Shown: one piece after another, positions 6,906 to 15,925 of the stretch
Layout: each line of letters begins with the position of its first letter
How positions within the stretch are numbered: the stretch's first letter is position 1
The notes under the pieces: generated by a model
Seen by the model: the letters and a program-made list of their open reading frames with translations, nothing else
Database searches by the model: none
What the model was told of the DNA's origin: nothing
Program-made: the position numbers and the translations under genes
Source of the DNA: Streptococcus halichoeri
GTDB lineage: Bacteria; Bacillota; Bacilli; Lactobacillales; Streptococcaceae
Direction: 5' to 3'
Length of the DNA stretch: 41,452 nucleotides
NCBI RefSeq assembly: GCF_009870755.1
Contig: NZ_WLZU01000018.1
Span: forward strand, 1 to 41,452

Positions 6906-7519
6906 AAAAGCTTCTAAGCGGTATAAAGGTCAATGGGTCTTAAAAGATATAAATTTGCAATTTGATAATAAAGGGTGCTATGGCATTGCTGCTTAAGGCT
7001 CTGGCGGGTTATTTAAAACTTGATCAAGGACATGTTTATCAAGATCAACGTGAGATTCGTTGTGGTTATCACTATATTACTGATGCAGGGATTGTCATTG
7101 AAAATCCGCAGTTTATTTCCCATTTAACCTTACGTGAAAATTTAGAGTGGCTCAAAGGACTTTGCCAGCATTCTGGGCAAATCAACCTTGATTACTGGAT
7201 TGATTGGTATCAGTTAAAGCCATTTGAGCAAACAGCTTATCGTTATTTATCCTTGGGAACAAAGAAAAAATTAGCTCTTATTCAGGCCTTTATGGATCGA
7301 CCAAAAATCTTGGTTTTAGATGAGCCAATGAGTGCTTTAGACGAAGAGAGTGTTGCTAAAACCCAGAGTCTTATTAAACAGCATTGTCAAACGGGCTTGG
7401 CAATTATCACCTCGCACTATAAAGAAGATATTAGAGCTGTTTGTGAAACTGTCTATCATATCAAAGAAGGTAAAGTCATTGCACAAGGTTCTGAGTTTTT
7501 AAAGCCAGTACGTGATTAA
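6892..7519 (+). pseudogene. ABC transporter ATPase, Walker A deleted and frameshifted
   Basis: The gene starts at ATG 6892 after AAAGGAAAA and reads MLKIEKASKRYKGQWVLKDI, then NLQFDNKGCYGIAA, and stops at 6996. In the next frame the protein resumes LLKALAGYLKLDQGHVYQD and runs to 7519. In an intact family member GxxGxGKST would lie between GIA and LLKALAG; here roughly 25-30 bases are missing, taking the whole P-loop and shifting the frame. The remainder keeps the Q-loop region (VIENPQFISHL), the signature LSLGTKKKLAL, Walker B ILVLDEP with the D-loop SALD, and the H-loop IITSHY. A GTG/ATG restart near 6980 could give a 180-residue fragment but it could not bind ATP normally. Confidence 0.85.
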
Positions 7520-7523
7520 CTCA

Positions 7524-7532
7524 TGCTATAAT
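7524..7532 (+). promoter_or_regulatory. Extended -10 promoter before mutM
   Basis: TGCTATAAT at 7524-7532 is a perfect extended -10, about 160 bp before mutM. No good -35 is visible, which is usual for extended -10 promoters. Confidence 0.5.
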
Positions 7533-7691
7533 AGAAATAGATACTGTATTTAGTCAAAAATCAACTAAAATGATATTGCTGTAAAAGCGGTTATACTCTC
7601 AAAAGAAAGGAAGAGATTAAGCAACTCAATTAAGAGTAAAGTGAACAGGTTGGTCACTTGTCCACAGGCTTAGTTCTAAGATGAATGGGTT

Positions 7692-8513
7692 ATGCCAGAA
7701 TTACCTGAAGTTGAAACAGTACGCCGTGGGCTAGAGCGGCTAGTTGTTGGCAAAACAATTGCTTCGATTGATATTAGAGTGCCCAAGATGATCAAGTGTA
7801 ATGTTGATGACTTTGTAGAAACGTTACGCCATCAAACCCTCAAAGCAGTACAACGTCGAGGCAAATACCTTATCTTTTTATTTGAAGAAGCAGTAGTGAT
7901 TTCTCATCTCCGCATGGAGGGAAAATATTTACTGTTTAAGGATAAGGTGCCAGATAATAAGCACTTTCATGTTTTCTTTCATTTTACAGATGGTTCAACC
8001 TTAGTCTATCAGGATGTCCGCAAATTTGGCACTTTTAATCTTCTTGTGCAAGATGAACTTACTGATTTCTTTAGACAAAAGAAAATTGGTCCTGAACCGA
8101 CAAGTGAACTATTTCAACTCAAAGCTTTTCAAGCAGCTTTGCAATCATCATCTAAAAAAATCAAACCCTATTTACTGGAGCAATCGGTGGTTGCTGGTCT
8201 AGGTAATATTTATGTTGATGAGGCTTTGTGGGCGGCACAGGTGCACCCCTTAAGGCTGAGCAGTAGTCTGACCTCAGCTGAAATGAAACAATTGCATAAG
8301 GGGATTATTGCTCTTATGGCTTTTGCTATTGAAAAGGGTGGCTCAACCATTAGAACCTATCAAAACACAATGGGAATGGATGGCCATATGCAGAACTATC
8401 TTAAGGTTTATGGGCAAACGGACCACCCATGTCCGCGTTGTGGAACCCCAATTGAAAAAATAAAAGTGGGTGGAAGGGGGACACATTTCTGTCCTAAGTG
8501 CCAAAAACTATGA
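7692..8513 (+). CDS. mutM: Formamidopyrimidine-DNA glycosylase
   Basis: 273 residues, the family length. It removes oxidised purines such as 8-oxoguanine from DNA and nicks the strand. The mature N-terminus [13 protein letters not shown] supplies the catalytic Pro2 and Glu3; Lys58 (RRGKYL) is the third conserved catalytic residue. The middle has the helix-two-turn-helix segment ([20 protein letters not shown]), and the C-terminus has a four-cysteine zinc finger (CPRCGTP and CPKCQ, about residues 249-272). The gene overlaps coaE (ATGA), a linkage common in streptococci. The ribosome binding site is weak. Confidence 0.97.
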   Translation: MPELPEVETVRRGLERLVVGKTIASIDIRVPKMIKCNVDDFVETLRHQTLKAVQRRGKYLIFLFEEAVVISHLRMEGKYLLFKDKVPDNKHFHVFFHFTDGSTLVYQDVRKFGTFNLLVQDELTDFFRQKKIGPEPTSELFQLKAFQAALQSSSKKIKPYLLEQSVVAGLGNIYVDEALWAAQVHPLRLSSSLTSAEMKQLHKGIIALMAFAIEKGGSTIRTYQNTMGMDGHMQNYLKVYGQTDHPCPRCGTPIEKIKVGGRGTHFCPKCQKL

Positions 8514-9112
8514 CTTATATCATTGGTATTACAGGAGGCATTGCCTCTGGCAAGTCAACGGTTGTTAGCTTTTTGCAAGATGCAGGCTATCAGGTTATTG
8601 ATGCAGACAAGCTTGTTCATCGCTTACAAGATAAAGGTGGAAAATTGTATCAGGTGCTTGTTGAGTATTTTGGGCCGGCAATTTTAGATGATGCTGGTGA
8701 GATTGACCGCCCTGTTTTGTCGCGTATGCTCTTTAATAACCCTGAGTTAATGGCCCAATCTGCTCGGTTGCAAAGTAGCATTATTAGAGAGAGCCTTAGA
8801 CAAGCAAAAGACCAGTTATCGCAAAAGGAAAGTATTTTCTTTATGGATATTCCCTTGCTAATTGAACAGGATTATGTGGGATGGTTTGATGCTATTTGGC
8901 TGGTGTATGTTAACCACGAGACACAAGTTTCGCGTCTGATGCACCGTAATCACTATTCTAAGAAAGACGCTCTTAAACGGCTGGAACACCAGATGCCACT
9001 AGAAGCCAAAAAGGCGGTTGCTACGGTAATTATTGATAATAATGGTAGTCAAGAAGAGCTCAAGCAAAGGGTGTCAGAGCTTATTCATCAGGATTTATCA
9101 ACCATAAAGTAG
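8510..9112 (+). CDS. coaE: Dephospho-CoA kinase
   Basis: About 200 residues. It phosphorylates the 3'-hydroxyl of dephospho-CoA, the last step of coenzyme A synthesis. The P-loop [12 protein letters not shown] is near the N-terminus, followed by DADKLVHRL and the [13 protein letters not shown] core strands of the family. I chose ATG 8510, which overlaps the mutM stop as ATGA and gives [10 protein letters not shown]; a GTG at 8498 would add four residues and cannot be excluded. Co-transcribed with mutM. Confidence 0.95.
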   Translation: MTYIIGITGGIASGKSTVVSFLQDAGYQVIDADKLVHRLQDKGGKLYQVLVEYFGPAILDDAGEIDRPVLSRMLFNNPELMAQSARLQSSIIRESLRQAKDQLSQKESIFFMDIPLLIEQDYVGWFDAIWLVYVNHETQVSRLMHRNHYSKKDALKRLEHQMPLEAKKAVATVIIDNNGSQEELKQRVSELIHQDLSTIK

Positions 9113-9335
9113 CTTTTACTCAAGTTTTTAAAAAGGCTAAAAAATATATTTTGTTTTGAGTGTGCTATTATAGCCATCCCAAATCTATAAAGAGAAAATT
9201 GTTTTGGGATAGGGCCTTTCCATAGTTCCATGCTAGTTTCAGGAAAAGAGAATTGTGGCGTAGTAACCATCAAAGCGAGGAAATAGAGATAGTAAAACGT
9301 AAGTCTACTGAAATTTTTATGAAACTAGTGTGTAA

Positions 9336-9506
9336 TTAGCAACTACCGACATACTTTTCACCCTGCCTTTGGGGGTGATCGTAGCCTATTGGGTTTACAA
9401 TAAAAGTGAACCGTTTTTAGCTACTCATACTTACATGCTAAGTAGGCCGTTCTTTGTTTTGGCAGTCAGGGGCGGTTTCACTTTGATTATTACAGGCAAG
9501 ACCTAG
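9336..9506 (+). pseudogene. Possible membrane-protein remnant
   Basis: An open frame of 56 codons reads ILFTLPLGVIVAYWVYNKSE, then PFLATHTYMLSRPFFVLAVR and GGFTLIITGKT before the stop. It looks like two membrane hairpins of a real protein, but there is no ATG, no convincing ribosome binding site and a stop immediately upstream. It may be the decayed end of a small membrane protein. I do not recognise the family. Confidence 0.3.
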
Positions 9507-9508
9507 TT

Positions 9509-9599
9509 TGCAAGATAGCTTTTTCTAATTTGAAGTTATAGGCTTTTAAGTTATAGGTGTGTCTTAGCGTGCAAGATAGCTTTTTAATTTTAAATTATA
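9509..9599. repeat. Tandem-like direct repeat, two copies 61 bp apart
   Basis: TGCAAGATAGCTTTTT occurs at 9509-9524 and 9570-9585, each followed by a similar AT-rich tail ending TTATA (to 9540 and 9599). It lies in the 760-bp interval between coaE and the MFS gene, which otherwise holds only the possible remnant at 9336-9506. Confidence 0.55.
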
Positions 9600-9872
9600 A
9601 TTGTAGCTTAGTTGGATTACTTCCTATTTGGTGAAGCAAGGCTGTGAGCTGTGAATGGTGTGAGGACTAATGCTTTCCCGCCTCTTGCTCAATAAAAGCT
9701 GAAGTTTATACTTTGTTTGATTATTGACTTATGTTATAATGTGACATATCTAGTGAGAGAAAGAAGATGACATTGTATCAACTCAGATGTAGCCTCAACC
9801 ATTAACTGGGAACAGAACCTCAAAGTAGCTTGGCTCGGGAATTTTTTCACTGGGGCAAGCTTTTCACTTGTT

Positions 9873-10994
9873 ATGCCTTTTATGGCTCTCTACGTGGAGC
9901 AATTAGGGGTCGCAAAAACCAAAATTGAACTATATGCGGGCTTTGCGGTTGCTATTTCAGCCCTATCCTCAGCTCTTGTATCGCCTATTTGGGGGCGGCT
10001 TGCTGATCGCTACGGGCGAAAACCGATGATGCTTCGTGCTAGCCTAGCGATGACATTTACCATGGGTGGGCTGGCTTTTATACCAAATGTGCAATGGCTG
10101 CTTTTTTTGCGGCTATTAAATGGCATTTTTGCGGGGTATATTGCTAATTCTACTGCTTTAATTGCCAGTCAAGCACCCAAACAACGTTCGGGTTATGCAT
10201 TAGGAAAATTGGCAACAGGCACCACTGCAGGAACCTTGATTGGCCCTTTATTTGGTGGTGTTCTGGCTGAGATGCTTGGGATTCGAACAGTCTTTTTAAT
10301 TGTTGGTATCATCTTATTCGTGTGTTACTTGATGACACTCTTGTATGTTAAAGAAGATTTCGAGCCCGTTCAGCGTTCAGAAATGATCCCTTCAAAAATC
10401 TTGTGGCAGCAGATGACGCATCGGCAAATCTTGATTGGTTTGTTTGTGACGAGTATGATTATTCAAATTGCAGCTCAATCGGTGGCTCCAATCTTACCTT
10501 TATATATTCGTCACCTTGGTCAAGTAGACAATCTGATGGTCGTTTCGGGCATGATTGTTTCAGCTCTAGGAGTTTCTAGTTTAATGAGCAGTTCAACACT
10601 TGGCAAATTGGGTGACCGTATAGGCAATCATCGCCTTTTACTATTGGCATTAATGTATAGTTTTGTGATGTATTTCTTAACAGGTTTGGCAAATAGTAGT
10701 TTGGTGCTGGGTTTGTTGCGTTTTGCCTATGGTTTTGGAGTAGGAGCTTTGATGCCTAGTGTCAATTCTCTTTTAACGCGGTTAACACCAAAGCAGGGCC
10801 TCTCAAGAATTTTTTCTTATAATCAGGCTTTTACTAATCTAGGGATGGTTATTGGGCCTTTCATTGGTTCACATATTGCGGTAACTTTAGGCTATCGCTC
10901 GGTTTTTTTGGTTACCAGTTTCGTGGTGCTTGCTAATTTTGTTTGGAGTTTTATTAATTTTAGAAAGTATTTAAGAGTCAGAGAAATTCAGTGA
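9873..10994 (+). CDS. pmrA: Major facilitator superfamily drug exporter (PmrA-like); 5' end appears frameshifted
   Basis: From the first normal in-frame start (ATG 9873) 373 residues follow, with about 11-12 membrane segments and the MFS loop-2/3 motif [13 protein letters not shown] (residues about 41-53). PmrA-type proteins pump fluoroquinolones and dyes using the proton gradient. Similarity clearly extends upstream in frame (INWEQNLKVAWLGNFFTGAS, then FSLV, from about 9801), which is the missing half of membrane segment 1, yet no ATG, GTG or TTG exists in that frame before the stop at 9768-9770. A good start (ATG 9767 after GAGAGAAAGAAG) is in a frame that stops after 12 codons, one base out of register. 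So the gene carries a 1-base indel near 9770-9800, or uses an ATT/ATC start. GTGA overlap with rpmG downstream. Confidence 0.85.
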   Translation: MPFMALYVEQLGVAKTKIELYAGFAVAISALSSALVSPIWGRLADRYGRKPMMLRASLAMTFTMGGLAFIPNVQWLLFLRLLNGIFAGYIANSTALIASQAPKQRSGYALGKLATGTTAGTLIGPLFGGVLAEMLGIRTVFLIVGIILFVCYLMTLLYVKEDFEPVQRSEMIPSKILWQQMTHRQILIGLFVTSMIIQIAAQSVAPILPLYIRHLGQVDNLMVVSGMIVSALGVSSLMSSSTLGKLGDRIGNHRLLLLALMYSFVMYFLTGLANSSLVLGLLRFAYGFGVGALMPSVNSLLTRLTPKQGLSRIFSYNQAFTNLGMVIGPFIGSHIAVTLGYRSVFLVTSFVVLANFVWSFINFRKYLRVREIQ

Positions 10995-11137
10995 GAATAA
11001 AAATAACCTTACAGTGTAGCCAATGTGGTAGCAAAAATTACTTAACGAGTAAAAATAAGGCTACTCATCCTGAGAAAATATCAGTTCCCAAGTATTGTCC
11101 CAAAGAGAGAAAAGTCACCTTGCATGTTGAATCTTAA
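10991..11137 (+). CDS. rpmG: 50S ribosomal protein L33
   Basis: 48 residues. The GTG start overlaps the stop of the MFS gene (GTGA), so translation is probably coupled. It reads [20 protein letters not shown] and [20 protein letters not shown], ending KVTLHVES, the L33 signature. It keeps the first CxxC pair (CSQC) but only one cysteine in the second (KYCPKE), so it is a partial zinc-ribbon form; streptococci often carry several L33 paralogues. Followed by secG. Confidence 0.93.
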   Translation: MRIKITLQCSQCGSKNYLTSKNKATHPEKISVPKYCPKERKVTLHVES

Positions 11138-11155
11138 CAGCTTTTATGTTACTAT
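11127..11155 (+). promoter_or_regulatory. Promoter before secG
   Basis: TTGAAT (11127-11132) and TACTAT (11150-11155) are 17 bp apart. The -35 lies inside the end of rpmG. It would give secG its own short-leader transcript. Confidence 0.45.
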
Positions 11156-11182
11156 GAGTAAGACTATGTTGGAGGAAAAAAC

Positions 11183-11419
11183 ATGTACAACTTACTACTA
11201 ACAGTATTACTTGTTTTGTCGGTATTACTTGTTATTGCTATTTTTATGCAGCCGCAAAAAAATCCAAGCAGTAACGTCTTTGATAACAGTGGTTCAGAAG
11301 CTTTATTTGAGCGTACTAAAGCTCGTGGTTTTGAAGCCTTTATGCAACGTTATACAGCCGTGTTAGTCTTCTTTTGGCTAGCTATTGCTTTAATTCTTGC
11401 CGTATTATCAAGTAAATAG
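11183..11419 (+). CDS. secG: Protein-export membrane protein SecG
   Basis: 78 residues with two membrane segments (about residues 2-21 and 55-76) joined by a loop containing QPQKNPSSNVFDNSGSEALF, the typical SecG connector. It is the accessory subunit of the SecYEG channel in the cytoplasmic membrane. GGAGGAAAAA precedes the ATG. Directly upstream of rnr, as in other streptococci and many Gram-positives where secG, rnr and smpB are neighbours. A strong hairpin separates it from rnr. Confidence 0.95.
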   Translation: MYNLLLTVLLVLSVLLVIAIFMQPQKNPSSNVFDNSGSEALFERTKARGFEAFMQRYTAVLVFFWLAIALILAVLSSK

Positions 11420-11422
11420 AAG

Positions 11423-11457
11423 TGAGCTTGACAGAGTTAGTCTAGCTCATTTTTTTA
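11423..11457 (+). terminator. Rho-independent terminator after secG
   Basis: The stem TGAGCT-GAC pairs with GTC-AGCTCA (11423-11449) around an AGAGTTA loop with single bulged T residues, followed by seven or eight T. Confidence 0.75.
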
Positions 11458-11489
11458 TCATTTAGTAAGGTCAGTTTAGAAAGAAGTTT

Positions 11490-13814
11490 ATGAAAGAACA
11501 AATTATTCAATTATTGAAGGAGCACGAAAGCATCAACATTAATGACTTGGCAAGATATTTAGATATGGCAGGAGCCAAAAAATTTCCAAGTTTAATTAAA
11601 TCGATTTCCAAAATGGAAAGCCAGGGTCTTTTGCGCTTCTCAGATGATGGTTCGTTGGCCTTGCGCCAGCCATCATCCAAAAAGAAACAGGATATTACGG
11701 TGCAGGGTATCTTTCGTGCTAATAAGGCTGGCTTTGGCTTTTTGCATGTGAATGATACTGAAGATGATATGTTTATTGGTCGTAATGACGTGGCCTATGC
11801 GATTGATGGCGACTTGGTTGAAGTTGTGGTCAAAAAACCAGCTAATCGCTTAAAAGGTGCTGCCGCTGAAGCTAAGGTTGTTGGTATTCTTGAGAGAGCC
11901 CTGACAACTGTCGTTGGGAAATTTATCATTGATGATGCAAAGCCAAAATATGCAGGCTATATTAGGTCCAAAAATCAAAAAGTCCAGCAAAAAATATATA
12001 TAAAAAAAGAGCCCATTGTGCTTGATGGGACGGAAATTATCAAGGTAGCTATTGACAAGTATCCAACCCGGGGGCATGATTATTTTGTCGCTAGCGTTTT
12101 AGACATTGTCGGTCATCAAGGAGATGTTGGTATTGATGTTTTGGAAGTATTGGAATCAATGGATATTGTTTCTAACTTTCCGGCTGCTGTTCTAGCAGAA
12201 GCAGATGCTATTTCAGAGCAGCTTACAGAAAAAGACCTGATCGGCCGTGTTGATTTACGGCAAGAGACCACTTTTACGATCGATGGGGCCGATGCTAAAG
12301 ATTTAGATGATGCGGTCCACATTAAACGTTTAGCAAATGGCAATTTTGAGTTGGGTGTTCATATAGCTGATGTGTCCTACTATGTTAAAGAAGGGTCTGC
12401 CTTAGACAAAGAAGCAGCAGCGCGGGGAACCTCAGTGTATGTGACGGACCGGGTGGTGCCTATGCTACCAGAGCGACTCTCAAATGGTATTTGCTCGTTA
12501 AACCCTAATGTTGATCGCTTAACGCAGTCTGCTTTGATGGAGATTGATCAGCAGGGCCATGTGCGCCAGTACCAGATTTGCCAGTCGGTCATTAATACCA
12601 CCTATCGCATGACCTACTCAGATGTCAATGATATGATTGCTCGTGATGACACAGCTCTAGCAACCTATCCAAAGATTGCTTCTTCTGTCTCTGATATGGT
12701 CAGTCTGCATAACATTTTAGAGCAGATGCGGGTAAATCGCGGAGCTTTGAACTTTGATACCTCTGAGGCCAAGATTGTGGTCAATGATAAAGGGATGGCA
12801 GTTGATATTATGCTGCGCCAGCGAGGAATTGCTGAACGCATGATTGAATCCTTCATGCTAGCTGCTAATGAATGTGTCGCACAGCATTTTGCCAAAGCTA
12901 ATCTTCCTTTTATCTATCGCATTCACGAAGAGCCAAAGGCTGAGAAACTACAGCAATTTATTGATTACGCGGGAGTTTTTGGAATTCAAATCAAGGGAAG
13001 CGCTGCGAAGATTTCTCAGACGGCCTTGCAAGATTTTATGGCGAAGGTAGAAGGTAAACCTGGTGCTGATGTGCTAAACATGATGCTCTTGCGTTCCATG
13101 CAGCAGGCGCGCTATTTGGAACACAATCATGGGCATTATGGTTTAGCTGCTGAGTACTACACGCACTTTACCAGTCCCATTCGACGTTATCCTGATTTAT
13201 TAGTGCATCGAATGATACGCGACTATCAAAAGCCTACTGATGAGGTTAAGGCTCATTTTGCCCAGATTATTCCCGAATTGGCCAGCAGTTCGTCACGTCT
13301 GGAGCGTCGCGCCATTGACGCCGAGCGTTTGGTTGAGGCTATGAAAAAAGCTGAATACATGCAAGCGTTTCTTGGTCAAGAATTCCTGGGTATCGTGGCT
13401 AGTGTTGTCAAGTTTGGAATATTTGTAGAATTACCTAACACCATTGAGGGTTTGATTCATGTGACGTCTTTACCAGAGTACTATCACTACAATGAACGAA
13501 CCATGGTGTTGACGGGTGAAAAATCGGGTACAAGCTTTAAAGTTGGTCAACCTATCCGAATTAAGGTGGTAAAAGCTGATAAAGAAACTGGTGATATTGA
13601 TTTTGCCTATGTAGCCAGTGAGCTGGATATTATTGATAAAAAGGCCATTTCAGCCCAAAAATCTCATCAAAACAAGCGCAAGGGATCAACCAAGCAGGAC
13701 CCTAAAAAAGGCAAGAGCAAGTCAGTTTTTAAAAGTAACAGCAAAAAGGCCAAAGGCCAAAAGTCATTTTATAAAGGTCTGTCTAAAAAGAAAGGACGAA
13801 AAAGGAGTTCATAA
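11490..13814 (+). CDS. rnr: Ribonuclease R
   Basis: 774 residues. A 3'-5' processive exoribonuclease that degrades structured RNA and, with tmRNA-SmpB, defective messages. Domains in order: N-terminal winged-helix segment (about 1-65), cold-shock-type OB folds (about 70-220), the RNB catalytic domain with the Asp cluster [13 protein letters not shown] (about 264-276), [15 protein letters not shown] near residue 560, an S1 domain (about 630-710), and a lysine/serine-rich tail (KKGRKRSS). The stop overlaps the smpB start (TAATG), so the two are translated together, which matches their joint role in ribosome rescue and mRNA decay. Confidence 0.97.
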   Translation: MKEQIIQLLKEHESININDLARYLDMAGAKKFPSLIKSISKMESQGLLRFSDDGSLALRQPSSKKKQDITVQGIFRANKAGFGFLHVNDTEDDMFIGRNDVAYAIDGDLVEVVVKKPANRLKGAAAEAKVVGILERALTTVVGKFIIDDAKPKYAGYIRSKNQKVQQKIYIKKEPIVLDGTEIIKVAIDKYPTRGHDYFVASVLDIVGHQGDVGIDVLEVLESMDIVSNFPAAVLAEADAISEQLTEKDLIGRVDLRQETTFTIDGADAKDLDDAVHIKRLANGNFELGVHIADVSYYVKEGSALDKEAAARGTSVYVTDRVVPMLPERLSNGICSLNPNVDRLTQSALMEIDQQGHVRQYQICQSVINTTYRMTYSDVNDMIARDDTALATYPKIASSVSDMVSLHNILEQMRVNRGALNFDTSEAKIVVNDKGMAVDIMLRQRGIAERMIESFMLAANECVAQHFAKANLPFIYRIHEEPKAEKLQQFIDYAGVFGIQIKGSAAKISQTALQDFMAKVEGKPGADVLNMMLLRSMQQARYLEHNHGHYGLAAEYYTHFTSPIRRYPDLLVHRMIRDYQKPTDEVKAHFAQIIPELASSSSRLERRAIDAERLVEAMKKAEYMQAFLGQEFLGIVASVVKFGIFVELPNTIEGLIHVTSLPEYYHYNERTMVLTGEKSGTSFKVGQPIRIKVVKADKETGDIDFAYVASELDIIDKKAISAQKSHQNKRKGSTKQDPKKGKSKSVFKSNSKKAKGQKSFYKGLSKKKGRKRSS

Positions 13815-14281
13815 TGGCTAAAGGGGAAGGAAATTTACTGGCACAAAACAAAAAAGCCAGGCATGACTATCACATTGAAGAGACGCTTGAAGCTGGTATT
13901 GTCCTAACAGGCACGGAAATCAAGAGTGTTCGTGCTGCGCGTATCCAGCTCAAGGACGGTTTTGCGCAAATTAAAAATGGTGAAGCCTGGCTTGTCAATG
14001 TTCATATTGCACCGTTTGAACAGGGAAATATCTGGAATCAAGATCCCGAACGAACACGTAAGCTCCTGCTCAAAAAACGTGAGATTAATCACCTCAGCAA
14101 CACTTTAAAAGGAAGCGGGATGACGCTTGTGCCCTTGAAGGTCTATCTAAAGAATGGCTTTGCTAAAATTTTGCTAGGAGTGGCAAGAGGAAAGCACGAC
14201 TACGATAAACGTGAAACCATTAAGCGTCGCGATCAAGAGCGTGATATTAAACGGGTAATGAAAAGCGTAAATAGGCGTTAA
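13814..14281 (+). CDS. smpB: SsrA-binding protein SmpB
   Basis: 155 residues, family length. It binds tmRNA and brings it to stalled ribosomes. Recognisable motifs are [20 protein letters not shown] and [20 protein letters not shown] near the start, and the basic C-terminal tail [19 protein letters not shown], which enters the mRNA channel. Its ATG overlaps the rnr stop. AAAAGGAG stands 5-7 nt upstream. Confidence 0.97.
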   Translation: MAKGEGNLLAQNKKARHDYHIEETLEAGIVLTGTEIKSVRAARIQLKDGFAQIKNGEAWLVNVHIAPFEQGNIWNQDPERTRKLLLKKREINHLSNTLKGSGMTLVPLKVYLKNGFAKILLGVARGKHDYDKRETIKRRDQERDIKRVMKSVNRR

Positions 14282-14294
14282 TAGGGTCTAAAAA

Positions 14295-14320
14295 AGAGTT
14301 GAAACGTATCTTTCAGCTCT
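14295..14320 (+). terminator. Hairpin after smpB, copy 1 of a 26-bp duplication
   Basis: A 10-bp stem (AGAGTTGAAA / TTTCAGCTCT with one G-T pair) and a 6-nt loop, 14 bp after smpB. This copy is not followed by T residues (it continues CAGCACG), so it may not terminate well. The identical 26 bases recur at 14496-14521. Confidence 0.55.
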
Positions 14321-14452
14321 CAGCACGTAGACAAACTCCTATAGAATGGCATCATTTGATGTAGCCTAAGTGAGCTGTTAAATTATTAAACACTTAGAAA
14401 CGTTAATCTGGCAATGTTTCTGAGAATTATTAATGAGCTTCACAACGAAAAA

Positions 14453-14526
14453 AGATTGAAGAAAATTATCCAAAATGGACTTTTTCTTCAATCTGAGAGT
14501 TGAAACGTATCTTTCAGCTCTTTTTA
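14453..14526 (+). terminator. Tandem hairpins ending in a T-run, copy 2 of the 26-bp duplication
   Basis: A long stem (AGATTGAAGAAAA at 14453-14465 with TTTTTCTTCAATCT at 14481-14494) is followed at once by the second copy of the 26-bp hairpin (14496-14521) and a run of T. It lies between the convergent smpB and gloA genes and is a good terminator on the plus strand. Confidence 0.65.
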
Positions 14527-14539
14527 GTCTTGTTCAGTC

Positions 14540-14923
14540 TTAATGATTATGGTTGAGGTCAATGACTTCAATTTTATAGCCATCAGGATCTTGTAAGAAA
14601 TAGAAAAAAACAGATTGGTCATCTAGGCTCTTAATAGCAGTAACATTAAAACCGGCATCAATATGTTTTTGATGTAACTCCTCAAAGGCATCTGTCCCAA
14701 GGGCAATATGGCCATAACCATCACCTAAGTCATAGGGTCCATGATTATAATTATAGGTTAACTCAAGCTCATAATCTTGCCCTTCTAGAGCTAGATAAAC
14801 GAGTGTGAATTCCTTATCAGGAAAGTCTTTGCGGCGCGTTTCTTTGAAAGGAAAAGCAGAGGTATAAAAGGCGATGGATTCTTCCAAATTCTGGACGCGG
14901 ATGCAGGTATGTAGTGATTTCAT
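14540..14923 (-). CDS. gloA: Lactoylglutathione lyase (glyoxalase I)
   Basis: 127 residues from ATG 14923, preceded by AAGGAGAATCAG; the longer open frame extends upstream inside the nitroreductase gene and is not coding. It isomerises the methylglyoxal-thiol hemithioacetal. The metal ligands expected from E. coli GloA are all present: His5 (LHTCIRV), Glu54 (LELTYNY), His72 (YGHIALG) and Glu119 (KIEVIDL). A single vicinal-oxygen-chelate domain of normal length. It is 10 nt downstream of the nitroreductase gene on the same strand, likely one operon for electrophile defence. Confidence 0.92.
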   Translation of the reverse strand: MKSLHTCIRVQNLEESIAFYTSAFPFKETRRKDFPDKEFTLVYLALEGQDYELELTYNYNHGPYDLGDGYGHIALGTDAFEELHQKHIDAGFNVTAIKSLDDQSVFFYFLQDPDGYKIEVIDLNHNH

Positions 14924-14933
14924 CTGATTCTCC

Positions 14934-15596
14934 TTAATTAATAACAGAAATGACTTCTTCTCGTGGTTTACGAGAGTGGGGGTGCTTTGGATCACGAAGC
15001 CGATAGCCAAGCGATAACATGGTGACAATACCTTCGGTATTAGGAGTAATAATGCCATGTTGTGCGAGAATATGATCAACCTCTTTGTGGTCAAAGCCCT
15101 CAATTGGGCACGAATCAATCCCCATTAAGGCAGCTGTTGTCATCATATTGCCTAAAGCAATGTAGGTTTGCTTAGCTGACCAATCAAATAAGGCACGTGG
15201 ATCATCAGCAATCTCTAAATCACGTGTTTGAAATTCCTTATAGGTCTGTAAACGCAGGTCCATCTCCTCGCCCCCTGTAAAGCCGCGCCGCTCGAGACTC
15301 TGTTTAATAGTCGAGCTATCATAGCGGGTGTTTTTTTCAGCAACTAACAGCACAATGTGACTGGCTGTTTCTAATTGATACTGGGCACCCCAAGAGATTG
15401 GCTTTAGCTCTTCTTTGACTGCTTCATTATTTAGGACAATGAATCGCCAGGCTTCCATTCCTACAGAGGAGGGGCTTTGCCAGGCAGCATCTAAAATCAG
15501 TTTGAGATCATCCTCGCTGATTTTTTGTTCCTTATAGACCCGCACGGCCGTGCGAAATTGCTGAGCAGATTGTAATTGTTCTCGAATAGATGTCAT
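14934..15596 (-). CDS. NAD(P)H-dependent nitroreductase family protein
   Basis: 220 residues, normal for FMN nitroreductases of the NfsB type. The FMN-phosphate site RTAVRVYKEQKIS (about residues 16-28), SPSSVGMEAWRFIVL (about 41-55) and the late GIDSCPIEGFD and LSLGYRLRDP motifs are visible. It reduces nitro or quinone compounds with NAD(P)H; the natural substrate cannot be told. AAAAAGGAGGAAAC precedes the ATG. Co-directional with gloA 10 nt downstream. Confidence 0.9.
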   Translation of the reverse strand: MTSIREQLQSAQQFRTAVRVYKEQKISEDDLKLILDAAWQSPSSVGMEAWRFIVLNNEAVKEELKPISWGAQYQLETASHIVLLVAEKNTRYDSSTIKQSLERRGFTGGEEMDLRLQTYKEFQTRDLEIADDPRALFDWSAKQTYIALGNMMTTAALMGIDSCPIEGFDHKEVDHILAQHGIITPNTEGIVTMLSLGYRLRDPKHPHSRKPREEVISVIN

Positions 15597-15925
15597 TGTT
15601 TCCTCCTTTTTCTCTCCTTATAGCTTCATCATAACACAAAGGATGAGGCAAAACAAAAAACCCGCATTTTGATGTGGGCCAGCTGTCTGTTGGTAAATAA
15701 TACCAGAACGTCAACAAAGCGATCAGCAACCTGACCAAGCAAGTCTAACAAGGTATTTTCTTTGTGCTAATAGGTTGATCGAATTAACGCTCGGTTGCTT
15801 GAATTGATTGCGATACCGAGGTTTTTTGCCCCACCTCCAAAGAGAAAGTCAGAAGGTTGAATTGACAACGCTTACACATCGGGGTATACTATTGAAGGTA
15901 GTCCATTTAGAATTAGGAGTAAATC
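15597..15925. other. Intergenic interval between nitroreductase and the small membrane protein gene
   Basis: No supported gene. At 15661-15678 a short hairpin (CCCGCAT / ATGTGGG) has an A-rich flank at 15649-15660, so it could terminate minus-strand transcripts entering from the right. The promoter for the plus-strand gene at 15926 is at its right end. Confidence 0.4.
15862..15890 (+). promoter_or_regulatory. Consensus promoter overlapped by a cre-like site
   Basis: TTGACA (15862-15867), a 17-bp spacer and TATACT (15885-15890) form a near-perfect sigma-A promoter. The overlapping TTGACAACGCTTACA (15862-15876) matches the cre consensus WTGNAANCGNWNNCW at all but one defined position, so CcpA may repress this gene. 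Confidence 0.6.

Noticed and set aside
14924..15118. N-terminal extension of the glyoxalase frame
   Set aside because: It runs through the nitroreductase gene in another frame; the glyoxalase has its own ribosome binding site and ATG at 14923, and His5 then falls where the family needs it.
15532..15738. Minus-strand 68-residue frame upstream of the nitroreductase
   Set aside because: It overlaps the nitroreductase start in another frame and crosses a terminator-like hairpin; no ribosome binding site.
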